Program-made: the position numbers and the translations under genes | Notes under the pieces: model-generated | Seen by the model: the letters and a program-made list of their open reading frames with translations, nothing else | Database searches by the model: none | Told to the model about the DNA's origin: nothing | Assembly: GCF_018771565.1 (NCBI RefSeq) | Contig: NZ_CP076326.1 | Location: 1,178,001-1,242,000, forward strand | Source of the DNA: Thermoflexus hugenholtzii | GTDB taxonomy: Bacteria; Chloroflexota; Anaerolineae; Thermoflexales; Thermoflexaceae | DNA: 64,000 bases | Direction: 5' to 3' | Shown: piece after piece, positions 26,638 through 35,292 of the stretch | Layout: every line of letters starts with the position of its first letter | Numbering within the stretch: position 1 is the first letter of the stretch

Positions 26638-27363
26638 ATGAGCAAACGGGAAGGCGCGGAAACCATGGAAACGGTTTTCTCTCCGGCCGTCACCCTTGAG
26701 GGGCTGGCCCAGCGCCCGACCCAGCCCCTCGTGGTGGTGATCTCCGGACCCTCCGGGGCCGGGAAGGACTCCCTGATCCGGCGGATGAAGGAGCTACAGG
26801 TCCCCTTTCACTTCGTGGTCACCGCCACCTCCCGTCCCCCGCGCCCCGGCGAGGTCGACGGCGTGGATTACCATTTCCTTTCCCGGGAACGGTTCGAGGC
26901 CGGTATCCGGGCCGGGGAGTTCCTGGAATACGCGGTGGTCTACGGGGATTACAAGGGCATCCCCCGCTGGGAGATCGAGAACGCCCTGGCCAGCGGTAAG
27001 GATGTGATCCTGCGGGTGGATGTGCAGGGCGCCGCCACCCTCCGCCGCCTGATCCCCGAAGCGGTGTTCATCTTCGTCATCCCTTCCTCCCGGGAGGAGC
27101 TCATCGAGCGCCTGCGCGCCCGCGGCACCGAGAGCCCGGAATCCATCGCCCGGAGGCTCCAGGCGGTGGAGGAGGAATTAAAGCACTGGGCGGAGTTCGA
27201 TTACGTGGTCGTCAACCGGAACCAGCATCTGGACGAGGCGGTGGCGGACATCCTGGCGATCATCCGCGCGGAGCACTGTCGAGCACGTCCTCGGGGGGCC
27301 CATCGGGAACCCATGGATCCTCAACCCGGCGCCCCTCCGTCCTCTCCGCCGCCGCCCCGGTGA
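26638..27363 (+). CDS. gmk: Guanylate kinase
   Basis: Phosphorylates GMP to GDP with ATP. From ATG 26638 the protein has 241 residues. The P-loop is GPSGAGKDS (37-45), with Asp after the Lys, a variant that also occurs in other guanylate kinases. GMP-binding segments [32 protein letters not shown] and [11 protein letters not shown] are intact, and the lid has [14 protein letters not shown] 30-residue N-terminal extension and a Pro-rich C-tail are unusual. ATGs at 26626, 26638 and 26665 are possible; 26638 has GGAG five bases upstream. Confidence 0.92.
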   Translation: MSKREGAETMETVFSPAVTLEGLAQRPTQPLVVVISGPSGAGKDSLIRRMKELQVPFHFVVTATSRPPRPGEVDGVDYHFLSRERFEAGIRAGEFLEYAVVYGDYKGIPRWEIENALASGKDVILRVDVQGAATLRRLIPEAVFIFVIPSSREELIERLRARGTESPESIARRLQAVEEELKHWAEFDYVVVNRNQHLDEAVADILAIIRAEHCRARPRGAHREPMDPQPGAPPSSPPPPR

Positions 27364-27402
27364 AGACCGTAACCTCGTGCGCTCCGGAAAGGGGACCCGT
27401 CC

Positions 27403-28767
27403 ATGACGGGGACAGGAGACCTGTTCACACACGGGCGGGCGGAGGCCTGGAAGCGGGAAGCTCCTCTGGCGGCCCGCCTCCGGCCCCGGCGCCTGGAGGA
27501 GTTCCTCGGCCAGGACCACCTGATCGGGCCCGGAGCCCCGCTCCGGCGCTTGATCGAAGAGGGCAAACTGCTCAACTCCATGATCTTTTGGGGTCCCCCG
27601 GGCACGGGCAAAACCACCCTGGCCCTGCTCATCGCTCAGGCTGCCGGCGCCCATGTGGAAAACCTGAGCGCGGTCACCGCCGGGCTCGCCGATCTGCGCC
27701 GGGTGATCCAGGAAGCCCGCGAACGCCGCCGCCTCTACGGCCAGCGCACCCTCCTCATCGTCGATGAGCTCCACCGCTTCAACCGGGTCCAGCAAGACGC
27801 CCTGCTTCCTCACGTGGAGGACGGGACGGTGGTGTTTATCGGCATCACCACCGAGAACCCTTACTTCGCCGTCGTCCCCGCCCTGGTCTCCCGCTCCCGA
27901 GTGTTCTCGTTCCGTCCCCTCACCGAGGAGGAGATCCTGGCTCTGCTGCGCCGCGCCCTGACCGATGCCGAGAACGGCTACGGCGGACAGCCCATCGAGA
28001 TCCCAGAGGAAGTCCTCCGCTTCTGGGCCCGGCTCAGCGAAGGGGACGCCCGCAGCGCTCTGAACGCCCTGGAGCTGGCGGTCAGCGCCACCGCCCCCGG
28101 ACCGGACGGGGTGATCCGCATCACGATGGACATCGCCCAGGCAGTGGTCCAGCGGCGAGCCCTGGCCTACGACCGGGAAGCTCATTACGATACGATCAGC
28201 GCCTTCATCAAGTCCATCCGGGGCAGCGACCCCGACGCCGCCCTGTTCTGGCTGGCGAAGATGGTGGACGCCGGGGAGGATCCCCGCTTCATCATGCGAC
28301 GCCTGCTGATCCTGGCAGCGGAGGACATCGGGCTGGCGGATCCCATGGCCATTGTGGTCACGGCGGCGTGCGCCCAGGCCCTGGAGTGGGTGGGGATGCC
28401 GGAGGCAGCCTACCACCTCGCGGAGGCCACCCTCTACCTGGCCACCGCCCCTAAAAGCAACAGCGCCGGAGCCTATTTCCGGGCCCTGGAGTTCCTGCGA
28501 GCGCATGGAGCCGGCGAGGTTCCCGCGCACCTCAAGGACGCCAGCCGGGACGCGGAGGCCCTGGGCCACGGCCAGGGCTATCAATATCCCCACGAGTTCC
28601 CGGGGCACTTCATCCGCCAGTCCTACTGGCCCGTCGGCCTCCCCCGGATCCGGTTCTACAGGCCCTCGGATCAGGGCTACGAACGGGAGATCGCCGAGCG
28701 CCTCCGCCGCTGGTGGGGCGCCCTCGAAGGACCGGAGCCCTCCTCCATCCCGTCCGAGGGAACGTGA
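27403..28767 (+). CDS. rarA: Replication-associated recombination protein A (AAA+)
   Basis: 454 residues. It starts with [20 protein letters not shown] and has Walker [10 protein letters not shown] (64-72), Walker [17 protein letters not shown], sensor ITTENPYF and the arginine-finger SRSRVFSF. The C-terminal MgsA domain includes [26 protein letters not shown] and [16 protein letters not shown]. RarA acts at stalled replication forks, linking SSB and recombination. It lies 39 nt after gmk, in the same orientation. Confidence 0.95.
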   Translation: MTGTGDLFTHGRAEAWKREAPLAARLRPRRLEEFLGQDHLIGPGAPLRRLIEEGKLLNSMIFWGPPGTGKTTLALLIAQAAGAHVENLSAVTAGLADLRRVIQEARERRRLYGQRTLLIVDELHRFNRVQQDALLPHVEDGTVVFIGITTENPYFAVVPALVSRSRVFSFRPLTEEEILALLRRALTDAENGYGGQPIEIPEEVLRFWARLSEGDARSALNALELAVSATAPGPDGVIRITMDIAQAVVQRRALAYDREAHYDTISAFIKSIRGSDPDAALFWLAKMVDAGEDPRFIMRRLLILAAEDIGLADPMAIVVTAACAQALEWVGMPEAAYHLAEATLYLATAPKSNSAGAYFRALEFLRAHGAGEVPAHLKDASRDAEALGHGQGYQYPHEFPGHFIRQSYWPVGLPRIRFYRPSDQGYEREIAERLRRWWGALEGPEPSSIPSEGT

Positions 28768-28836
28768 GCGCATCCCGGCTCCAGGATGAACCCGGGGCCG
28801 GGTTGGAATCCGAAAGACGAAACATGGGAGGCAGGA

Positions 28837-29604
28837 TTGGCCCGGACGATCGCCGTTGTCAGCCAGAAAGGGGGAGTGGGCAAAACCACCACGGTGGTTC
28901 ATCTGGGGGTGGCCCTGGCGGAACGGGGAGCGCCCACCCTGCTGGTGGATCTGGATCCTCAAGCGGCCCTGACGGCGGCCTTCGGGATCAACGAGGACCT
29001 CCCCTCCGGCATCGAGGCCGCGCTGCTCAGAGGCATCGCCCTGGCCCAGGTGATCCGGAGCATACGCCCGGGTCTGGATCTGGCCCCCGCCACCTTCCAG
29101 CTCCATCAGGCGGAGATGAGCCTGCATCAACGGCCCCGCTGGCAACATCGGCTCCGGGAGGTCCTGCGGCCGGCCCAGGAACGCTACGCCTACATCCTGA
29201 TCGATGCGCCGCCCGGCCTGGGCCCGCTGACGGTGAACGCCCTCACGGCCGCCGACGCCTTCCTGGTGCCCATCCGGCCGGACTATCTATCGCTCCGTAG
29301 CCTCAAGGGCCTGCTGATCGCGGTGGGGCGGCTGCGTCAGCAACTGGGGCTCTCCCTGGAGCTTCTGGGCATCCTCCCGACGATGGTCCAGCTCCACGTC
29401 CGACACCATCGGGATGTGCTCTCGGAGCTGACCGCCGCCTTCGGTCGGAAGGTGTTCCCGGTTTTCATCCCCCAGACCATCCGCTTCGCGGAGGCACCGG
29501 TGGCCGGCAAAAGCCTCCTGGAGCTCATGGCCAGCCACCCCGGCGCCCAGGCCTACCGTCGCCTGGCCGCCCTCATCGACGAGACCCGCCCGAAAGCCCG
29601 CTGA
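28837..29604 (+). CDS. ParA/Soj-family ATPase
   Basis: 255 residues from the TTG at 28837, chosen because GGGAGG lies six bases upstream and the product begins M-ARTIAVVSQ, as is typical for the family. An ATG at 28786 would add 17 unlike residues. The deviant Walker A is KGGVGKTT (11-18); LLVDLDPQAALTAAFG and YILIDAPPGLGPLTVNAL are the other ParA motifs. No ParB gene is visible nearby, so it may act in chromosome, plasmid-like or cargo positioning. It follows rarA closely. Confidence 0.87.
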   Translation: MARTIAVVSQKGGVGKTTTVVHLGVALAERGAPTLLVDLDPQAALTAAFGINEDLPSGIEAALLRGIALAQVIRSIRPGLDLAPATFQLHQAEMSLHQRPRWQHRLREVLRPAQERYAYILIDAPPGLGPLTVNALTAADAFLVPIRPDYLSLRSLKGLLIAVGRLRQQLGLSLELLGILPTMVQLHVRHHRDVLSELTAAFGRKVFPVFIPQTIRFAEAPVAGKSLLELMASHPGAQAYRRLAALIDETRPKAR

Positions 29605-29639
29605 AGCCCGGCCCTGGATCCAGCCCGCAAGCCCTTCTC

Positions 29640-29848
29640 ACCCGATCGATCCCGCCCGGGATCCAGGCGCCCAGCACAGCAACCCCTCTTGTTCGGCCGC
29701 TCGAACCTGCGGAAGCCATCTCCGCCTGGGCGAGGATAACGGTTCCCGCAAGCACCTCTCCCTCCAGCAGCCGGGCCACCTGATCGCTGTGCGCCTCCTG
29801 AACATAACGCTTGACCAGAGCGCTGGTGTCCAGATACAGGACTCTCAT
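29640..29848 (-). pseudogene. Truncated, frameshifted PIN-domain (VapC) toxin
   Basis: Starting at ATG 29848 the frame gives MRVLYLDTSALVKRYVQEAH, the PIN start with D7, then TVILAQAEMASA, the second PIN motif with its Glu. After about 29705 the matching sequence (VRAAEQEGLLCWAPGSRAG) continues in another frame and ends at a TGA within 60 nt; the C-terminal acidic residues are missing. The frame shift plus truncation against the ParA gene's 3' end indicate a dead toxin. The antitoxin directly upstream is intact, with an ATGA overlap. Confidence 0.75.
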
Positions 29849-30120
29849 TCCCGATCCTCCAGAACCCGTTCCGCAAGCGTCCCCGGACCATGAAGCCGGA
29901 CTGCGGGTTGATAGGGGGGCAGCAGGTGGCCATTCCACTCGATCAGCCCCGCACGCATCAATTGAATCATGCGGCCTCGAGGATCTTCGGAGAAGGGAAG
30001 GATCTGCCCAATCGGCTCACCGCGTTCCATCAGGATGATTGTCTCTCCTTCTTTGACTCGCTGAAGGTAATATCCCAGACGATCCCTGAACTGACGAAGG
30101 CCCAAGCGGATCACGCCCAT
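29845..30120 (-). CDS. Phd/YefM-type antitoxin beside a dead toxin
   Basis: 91 residues. MGVIRLGLRQFRDRLGYYLQ, then VKEGETIILMERGEPIGQILP, is the Phd/YefM N-terminal fold. The C-terminal tail (LPPYQPAVRLHGPGTLAERVL) is like those that bind VapC toxins. The ATG at 30120 has GGAGGAG six bases upstream; the longer open frame above it overlaps the LuxR gene and is not used. With its partner broken, it may persist as a free repressor or guard against related toxins such as the one at 16009-16404. Confidence 0.85.
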   Translation of the reverse strand: MGVIRLGLRQFRDRLGYYLQRVKEGETIILMERGEPIGQILPFSEDPRGRMIQLMRAGLIEWNGHLLPPYQPAVRLHGPGTLAERVLEDRE

Positions 30121-30218
30121 GTCGCACTCCTCCTGGTTGGCATCCTCGTAACTCATGATAGCCCAATCTACATTAGCGGTCTCCTTTGCTCCCCCGAGCA
30201 AAAGGCGAACAGTAAAGT

Positions 30219-30833
30219 CTATAGAGCGATCAGGCCCCGGCGCAGGCCCTGGCGGACGGCCTCGGCGCGGTTGGCGGCGTGAAGCTTGCGATAGATGGAG
30301 GAGACGTGGAACTTCACGGTGCGCTCGCGGATGCCCAGCCGGGCCGCGATCTCTTTGTTGGCCAGGCCGTCGGCCAGCAGCCGCAGGATCTCCAGCTCCC
30401 GGGGCGTGAGCGGCTCGCCCGGCTCTTCGATGTCCCCCAGCCGCGCCTCGAACCCGGGCATCAAACGGGGATCGATCACAATGAGCCCCTCCGCCAGGGC
30501 CCGCACAGCCGCCCGCAGCGCCTCCGCCGGGGTCTCGAGGAAAAGCACCCCATAAACCGGGAGCCCTGCCCCGAAGGAGAGCAACCGCTCCCCCTCCTCC
30601 GGATCCTCCACCAGAAAGAGGGCTGCCGGCCCCTCGCCGGGCAGCCCTCGCCCTGTCCATCCCATATCCCGGGACGGGAACGCCCCGGCCACGACCACAA
30701 CCTCCGCGCTGGAGCGCCCCAGATCCGTCAGGGAGGAGGCCTCCTGCACCACCCGGATCTCCTCCCCCTCCAGCATCGCGCGCAGACCGGCCCGGAGGGC
30801 CGGAACGGCCGCCACGACGGCCGCGCGGATCAT
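30219..30833 (-). CDS. LuxR/NarL-type regulator with a degenerate receiver domain
   Basis: 204 residues. The C-terminal HTH is clear: LTPRELEILRLLADGLANKEIAARLGI (split by positions about 137-163) and RTVKFHVSSIYRKL. The N-terminal 120 residues have the receiver-like alternation, but the acidic pocket (normally DD) is AA (VVAAVPALRAGL) and the phospho-acceptor Asp is missing (EVVVVAGAFPS). It is therefore probably not controlled by phosphorylation. Its start overlaps the stop of the protease gene by 4 nt, so it is made from the same mRNA as two trypsin-like proteases. Confidence 0.85.
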   Translation of the reverse strand: MIRAAVVAAVPALRAGLRAMLEGEEIRVVQEASSLTDLGRSSAEVVVVAGAFPSRDMGWTGRGLPGEGPAALFLVEDPEEGERLLSFGAGLPVYGVLFLETPAEALRAAVRALAEGLIVIDPRLMPGFEARLGDIEEPGEPLTPRELEILRLLADGLANKEIAARLGIRERTVKFHVSSIYRKLHAANRAEAVRQGLRRGLIAL

Positions 30834-31435
30834 CCGTTCCCCTCCCGGATCAACCCATCTACCGCGTCCGCCGGGACCGCCAGGCTTTGATCCCCGCCCA
30901 CCACCATCGCGCTCACCCCCACCACCCGTCCCCAGGCGTCCAGCAACGGGCCACCGGAGTTCCCCGGCGCCAGCGCCGCATCCGTGCGCAACAGACGGAG
31001 CGTCCCGCGCGGGCCGCCGGTTCGGACGATCACCCATCCGCTGAACACCCCCAGGGTGACGGAATAAGGCTCGCCCCATGGATGCCCCAGGGCCAGCATC
31101 AGGGATCCCACCCGAAGCGTGGCCGGATCGCGAAGGGGAAGCGCGGGCCCCACCGGTTGTGGGAGCCGGAGCACCGCCAGATCCAGCTCCGGCTCCACGA
31201 TCACCGGAACCGCGGGCAGGTGCGCTCCCGTCCACAGGGTCACCCGATGCGGCCCGCGGGCGAGCAGGTGGGCGCTGGTGACCACAAGCCCCGGCCGCGC
31301 GAGGAAGCCGGCCCCGAACCCCCCGCGGCCGTTCCACACCCGCACGACGCCCGGGATCACCTGCTCCAGGACGGCCCCCAGGGCGGCATCCACCGCCGCC
31401 GGAAGCCCCGCCACGGTCCACCCCGGAAAGGCCAT
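30830..31435 (-). CDS. Trypsin-like serine protease, PDZ-less
   Basis: 201 residues with an intact catalytic triad: H56 (VVTSAHLLA), D85 (PELDLAVLRL) and S160 (APGNSGGPL). No PDZ domain, signal peptide or obvious membrane anchor is seen, so location is uncertain. It overlaps the 3' end of the HtrA-like gene upstream by 79 nt and the LuxR start downstream by 4 nt, giving tight coupling. A protease-protease-regulator set suggests proteolytic sensing or quality control (inference). Confidence 0.87.
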   Translation of the reverse strand: MAFPGWTVAGLPAAVDAALGAVLEQVIPGVVRVWNGRGGFGAGFLARPGLVVTSAHLLARGPHRVTLWTGAHLPAVPVIVEPELDLAVLRLPQPVGPALPLRDPATLRVGSLMLALGHPWGEPYSVTLGVFSGWVIVRTGGPRGTLRLLRTDAALAPGNSGGPLLDAWGRVVGVSAMVVGGDQSLAVPADAVDGLIREGNG

Positions 31436-32358
31436 TGTGCTTCCTCCCGTGTCTCCCGACGCTCCCCCACGATCAGCGACAGCGTCCGCCGCTCCTCCCC
31501 CCGGAGCACCTCCACCTCAACCGGGCGACCCACCACATCCCCGAAGAGCTGGGCCTGGAGATCCTCCGCATCCTGGACCGGATGGCCCTGGAAGGCCGTC
31601 AGGATGTCCCCCGGGCGCAACCCGGCCTGGGCTGCCGGGCTCCCCTCCTCCACCCCCACAATCAGCAACCCATGGGATTGAGGACGTCCCAGGGCCGCCT
31701 GCTGCGCCGGGGCGAGGGGAACCGATTGCGTGCGGACGCCCAGGTAGCCCCGGCGGACCTGTCCTTCGCGGGCCAGGGCCTCCGCCACCCGCCAGGCCAG
31801 CCGGATGGGGATGGACAGCGGGATCCCGGCCAGGCCGGAGGTGTTGATCCCGACCGCCCGCCCTTCCCCATCGATCAGCGGGCCTCCCGAGAAGCCCGGA
31901 TACATGGTGGCATCGGTGCGCAGATAGCGCTCCAGCCATCCGCCCCAGGGCGTGCGGAGCGGACCGCCGACCGCGGTGATCACCCCCAGGCTGGCCTGGA
32001 TGCCCTCCGGGGTGGGCCGCCCCAGGGCCAGGACGATCTGGCCCACCCGGGGTTCCCTCTCCGCGATCTCCAGCACCGGAACCGATCCCTCGGATACCCG
32101 CAACAGCGCCAGATCCGTGGCGGGGTCCCGGCCGATGCGGACGGCTGTCCGCTCCCGGCCGTCCGGCAACACCACCCGGATCTCCTCTCGCTCGATGACA
32201 TGGTCCGCCGTCAGCACCAGGTCTGCCGCGTAGCCGACCCCGCTGGCTGGCCAGCGATCCCGCGCGTCCACTGTGACCGTGGCCGCCGCCCCTCGCGCGG
32301 CGGCCTCTGCCAGGGCCTCCGACAAGGCGACCAACGGATTCGGAAACTCGCGCTCCAT
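31357..32358 (-). CDS. HtrA/Deg-like serine protease with C-terminal PDZ domain
   Basis: 333 residues. The triad is H53 (VLTADHVIE), D82 (TDLALLRV) and S157 in YPGFSGGPL, where the common Asn before Ser is Phe. A PDZ domain covers about residues 230-315 (RRGYLGVRTQSVPL, GLLIVGVEEGSPAAQAGLRP). A Trp/Arg-rich tail ends the protein. No signal peptide is visible, in contrast to periplasmic DegP. The ATG at 32358 has AAGGAGG seven bases upstream. First gene of the protease-protease-LuxR operon. Confidence 0.9.
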   Translation of the reverse strand: MEREFPNPLVALSEALAEAAARGAAATVTVDARDRWPASGVGYAADLVLTADHVIEREEIRVVLPDGRERTAVRIGRDPATDLALLRVSEGSVPVLEIAEREPRVGQIVLALGRPTPEGIQASLGVITAVGGPLRTPWGGWLERYLRTDATMYPGFSGGPLIDGEGRAVGINTSGLAGIPLSIPIRLAWRVAEALAREGQVRRGYLGVRTQSVPLAPAQQAALGRPQSHGLLIVGVEEGSPAAQAGLRPGDILTAFQGHPVQDAEDLQAQLFGDVVGRPVEVEVLRGEERRTLSLIVGERRETREEAQWPFRGGPWRGFRRRWMPPWGPSWSR

Positions 32359-32509
32359 TGGGACCTCCTTTTGTTTCGGTTGCCCGGGGAGCGAGGCCGA
32401 TCGCCTCTCCTCCTTCAGGTCTCCACGCTCAGCATACCGTGGGGATCCTCCCAGCGCCCCGGCCATGCGGACAGGAGAGATCCCGGACTTCCGGGCAATC
32501 CCCATCGCT

Positions 32510-32966
32510 TCGCAGAAGCGGCTTTCGACACGACCCTTGCCGTCTCGAGGACGGCAGTTCAGGGCCAAAGCGCCCTGCGTAAGAAATTCATCCCGGCATC
32601 CGTATTGTAGGAGCGGCTTCAGCCGCGACCCTCGCGCTATCGAAGACAGAGGTTCGGGATGGAAGCCCCTCCCACAAGAAAGCAACCTTCGCCTTCTGGA
32701 AGACGGAGATTCGGGGCTAAAGCCCCTCCTACCAAAAAGATCACCACCTATAGGAGCGGCTTCAGCCGCGACCTTTACGTCATCGAAAACCAGAGGCTGG
32801 GAGTTGCCGGAGCGGCTTCCGTCGCAACCCTTGCGTCATCGAGGACGGAGGTTCGGGGCTAAAGCCCCTTCTACAACAGAAACGGATTTTCGTAGGAGCG
32901 GCTTCAGCCGCGAACTCCTTGCGGGATCAAGAACATGCGATTTGGGACTAAAGCTTCTCTCACAGG
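32510..32966. repeat. Array of paired REP-like palindromes (BIME-like)
   Basis: Two related palindromic elements alternate in opposite orientation. Forward elements (GTAGGAGCGGCTTCAGCCGC and variants) lie at about 32606-32628, 32751-32773, 32808-32830 and 32891-32913. Inverted elements (GGGGCTAAAGCCCCTCCTAC and variants) lie at about 32653-32675, 32711-32732, 32851-32875 and 32943-32962. A degraded unit is at 32514-32580. Read on one strand both types begin GTAGGAG-GGGCTT-AGCC, so each roughly 70-bp unit is a head-to-head REP pair. The remaining parts of the 874-nt gene-free interval (32359-33232) show no supported gene. Confidence 0.8.
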
Positions 32967-33232
32967 AAGCACCGATCACACAGGACCCTGCCCGTTGATA
33001 GGGGAGCAAATCGATCCCGGCGAAAGCCATGCCCGTCGGGAAACAAAGGCGTTGTGGGGCTTTTGTAGGCCGAAATTCCTTTCGGCCTATATCCAGGGGG
33101 TAGAGAGACGCGCACCGTTTAGAAGGATACGTTTTCAGAAAGGGATTCAGGCCTCTGGGTTGGAGAGGGACCAGCAGGCGATCGGGGATGCGCGCGGATT
33201 CTCTGAGATCGGATGCGGAGCCTTCCCTGCGT

Positions 33233-34339
33233 TCACCCCAGCCCGCGATAAACTTCGAGAGTACGCCGGGCGGTCTCCTGCCAGGAGAACTGCCCGGCGC
33301 GCGCCCGCGCCGCCGCCCGCCACACGGGATCCTTGGCCCTTCGCCAGGCGACCTCGAGGACGCGGACCATCCCCTCCACATCCCGGGGATCGAAGAACAT
33401 CGCCGCCTCCCCCGCCACCTCCCGCAACGCCGGGATGTCCGAACACGCCACCGGCACCCCGCAGGCCATCGCCTCCAGGACCGGCAGGCCGAAACCCTCC
33501 CAGAGGGAAGGGAAAACGAACAGCCGCGCGCCGGTGTAGAGGGCCGGCAGATCCTCCTCAGGGACCATCCCCAGATCCCGCGCGCCCGGCCGGAGCCGCA
33601 GCGGGTAACGGGGATCCCGCGGGCCGGCCAGGATCAGCGTCGCCGATGAATCCGGAAGCCGCTCCCGCACGCGCGCCCATGCCTCCAGCAATCGATCGAT
33701 GTTCTTCGATGGCTTGTTCACTCCCACCCAGAGGGCATACGGCGGCCGGATGCCGTAATGAGAAAGGGCCTCCGCCACCTCCTGGGGAGGGCGCGGGAAG
33801 AAATGGGGGTCGGCCGCTTCAGGGGTCACTGCCACCCGGCCGCGGGGGACGCCGAAGAGGCGGAACAAGTCTTCCTGCGTGGCCCGGGAGATCACGAAGA
33901 CCGCATCCGCCCGGGCCAGGACGCATCGATGCCAGAACCGGTAGAGCCACCGCTGGAGCGCGGACCAGGCAGCGGGCAGGCGCAGCGGGGCGAAATCATG
34001 CAACGTCACCGCGAGCGGAGCCGACCGCCGGAGCAGACCCAGGGGGACCGCATAGTGGGGCACGTGGACCAGGGCCTCCGGCCATCGCCGGAGAAGCCAG
34101 GGGATCGCCCAATGCTCCGCCGGCGCAAAAGGAGGGATGGAAACCGGGATCCGCTGCACGGCCGGGAACCGATCCAGCGCCCGCAGATCCCAGCGTCGGT
34201 TGGGCGCTTGCGGCACGTAGAGCAGACGCAGCCGCAGACCCGGCTCCAGCGAGAGCATGGCTTCCAGCAGGCGGAAGGCGTAGCGTCCGATCCCCGGGAA
34301 GCGATCCTGGATCACCCGGCCGTCGAACACCACCTCCAT
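33233..34339 (-). CDS. Glycosyltransferase family 4 (GT-B)
   Basis: 368 residues. The N-terminal domain has FDGRVIQDRFPGIGRYAFRL, the glycine-rich acceptor loop. The C-terminal domain has PYALWVGVNKPSKNIDRLLEA and the nucleotide-sugar E-x7-E motif in FPSLWEGFGLPVLEAMACG, followed by PVACSDIPALREVAG. It probably adds a hexose from a nucleotide sugar to a lipid-linked or surface glycan on the cytoplasmic face. It is the last gene of the run glmS, GT4, VanZ, epimerase, GT4, 14 nt after the epimerase gene. Confidence 0.92.
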   Translation of the reverse strand: MEVVFDGRVIQDRFPGIGRYAFRLLEAMLSLEPGLRLRLLYVPQAPNRRWDLRALDRFPAVQRIPVSIPPFAPAEHWAIPWLLRRWPEALVHVPHYAVPLGLLRRSAPLAVTLHDFAPLRLPAAWSALQRWLYRFWHRCVLARADAVFVISRATQEDLFRLFGVPRGRVAVTPEAADPHFFPRPPQEVAEALSHYGIRPPYALWVGVNKPSKNIDRLLEAWARVRERLPDSSATLILAGPRDPRYPLRLRPGARDLGMVPEEDLPALYTGARLFVFPSLWEGFGLPVLEAMACGVPVACSDIPALREVAGEAAMFFDPRDVEGMVRVLEVAWRRAKDPVWRAAARARAGQFSWQETARRTLEVYRGLG

Positions 34340-34353
34340 CCCCGGGCTCTCCC

Positions 34354-34761
34354 TTACGAGCCGGACGCCCGCTCATACAGCTCGACCAGCACCCCGAAGG
34401 CGCTGCGGGGGTGGATGAAGGTATACCGCGTCCCATCGCTCCCCACCAGGGGGGATTCATGGATGAGCTGCACGCCGGCCTCCTTCAGCCGCTTCAAGGT
34501 CCCATCCAGATCCTCCACCTCCACGCAAATGTGATGCAGGCCCGGGCCCCGACGGGCCAGGAACTTCGCGACGCCGGACTCTGGATCCGTGGGCTGCACC
34601 AGCTCAATTTCTCCCCCTTCCATGGGGAAGAAAGCCACGCGGACCTGCTCGGCCGGAACGTCCGCCACCCGCGCCAGGGGCAGGCCCAGCAGATCCCGGA
34701 AGAAGGGCAGGGCCGCTTCGAGATCCTCCACCACGATAGCGACGTGGTTCAGCCGCGGCAT
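34354..34761 (-). CDS. mce: Methylmalonyl-CoA epimerase
   Basis: 135 residues, a glyoxalase/VOC-fold enzyme interconverting (R)- and (S)-methylmalonyl-CoA in propionate metabolism. Metal ligands are recognisable: H6 (PRLNHVAIVV), the Gln/Glu of GGEIELVQP, His in GLHHICVEVEDL and the final Glu in LVELYE. The ATG at 34761 is chosen over a TTG two codons earlier because GGGAGG lies six bases before it. Its place within a glycosyltransferase operon is functionally unexplained; mutase genes are not in this window. Confidence 0.9.
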   Translation of the reverse strand: MPRLNHVAIVVEDLEAALPFFRDLLGLPLARVADVPAEQVRVAFFPMEGGEIELVQPTDPESGVAKFLARRGPGLHHICVEVEDLDGTLKRLKEAGVQLIHESPLVGSDGTRYTFIHPRSAFGVLVELYERASGS

Positions 34762-34824
34762 CCGCAACCTCCCGTTCGGCGGTTCTCGGCGATCATCCGG
34801 GGCCCAGCCAACCGCGCGAAGACT

Positions 34825-35292
34825 TCATGGGTCCCCCCGGATGGAGGAAACCGGCTCCTCCCAGCGGGCGGCTTCCCGGCCTCTGAGGGCGTGCCCCATC
34901 GGCCATCCCCCTGCTCCAAGCCAGGCGCCCGCGCTGTCGATGAGGACGTCCCAGCCGCTGGGGTGACGCCCGGGGACTACGCTTTGATGGACCTCGTCGG
35001 TGATCGCATAGAGGACGGCCCACAGCCATCCCAGCAGGCCCGGGCGCCTCACGGGCTCCGCCTGCAGCGCCCAGCGGGCCAGCGCAGCCAGGATCGCGTA
35101 TTCCAGGGCGTGGGCGGTTTTCTTAAGGAGCGTGTCCAGCCACGGCTCGGGAGCCTGGGGCAGATGGGGCTGGGCGGACAGGAGGAAGATCACCCCCATC
35201 CAGGCCAGGGTGAGGGCCCAGCGGACCCCGCGGGGGGCCTCTCGCGCAGCCCGTTCAAGGACGCGCCGTCGCTCGCTCCACGGCGTAGGCAT
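34825..35292 (-). CDS. VanZ-family membrane protein
   Basis: 155 residues with about four membrane segments and the VanZ signatures MGVIFLLSAQPHLP, KKTAHALEYAILAAL and DEVHQSVVPGRHPSGWDVLIDSAGAWLG (the last two as separate blocks). VanZ proteins affect teicoplanin sensitivity, but most members have no assigned role. The start lies 38 nt inside the 3' end of the upstream glycosyltransferase, so the two are coupled. Confidence 0.88.
   Translation of the reverse strand: MPTPWSERRRVLERAAREAPRGVRWALTLAWMGVIFLLSAQPHLPQAPEPWLDTLLKKTAHALEYAILAALARWALQAEPVRRPGLLGWLWAVLYAITDEVHQSVVPGRHPSGWDVLIDSAGAWLGAGGWPMGHALRGREAARWEEPVSSIRGDP

Noticed and set aside
30183-30205. Terminator between the LuxR gene and the antitoxin gene
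   Set aside because: An imperfect 9-bp hairpin (CCTTTGCTC/GAGCAAAAGG) exists, but no T-tract follows on the minus strand.
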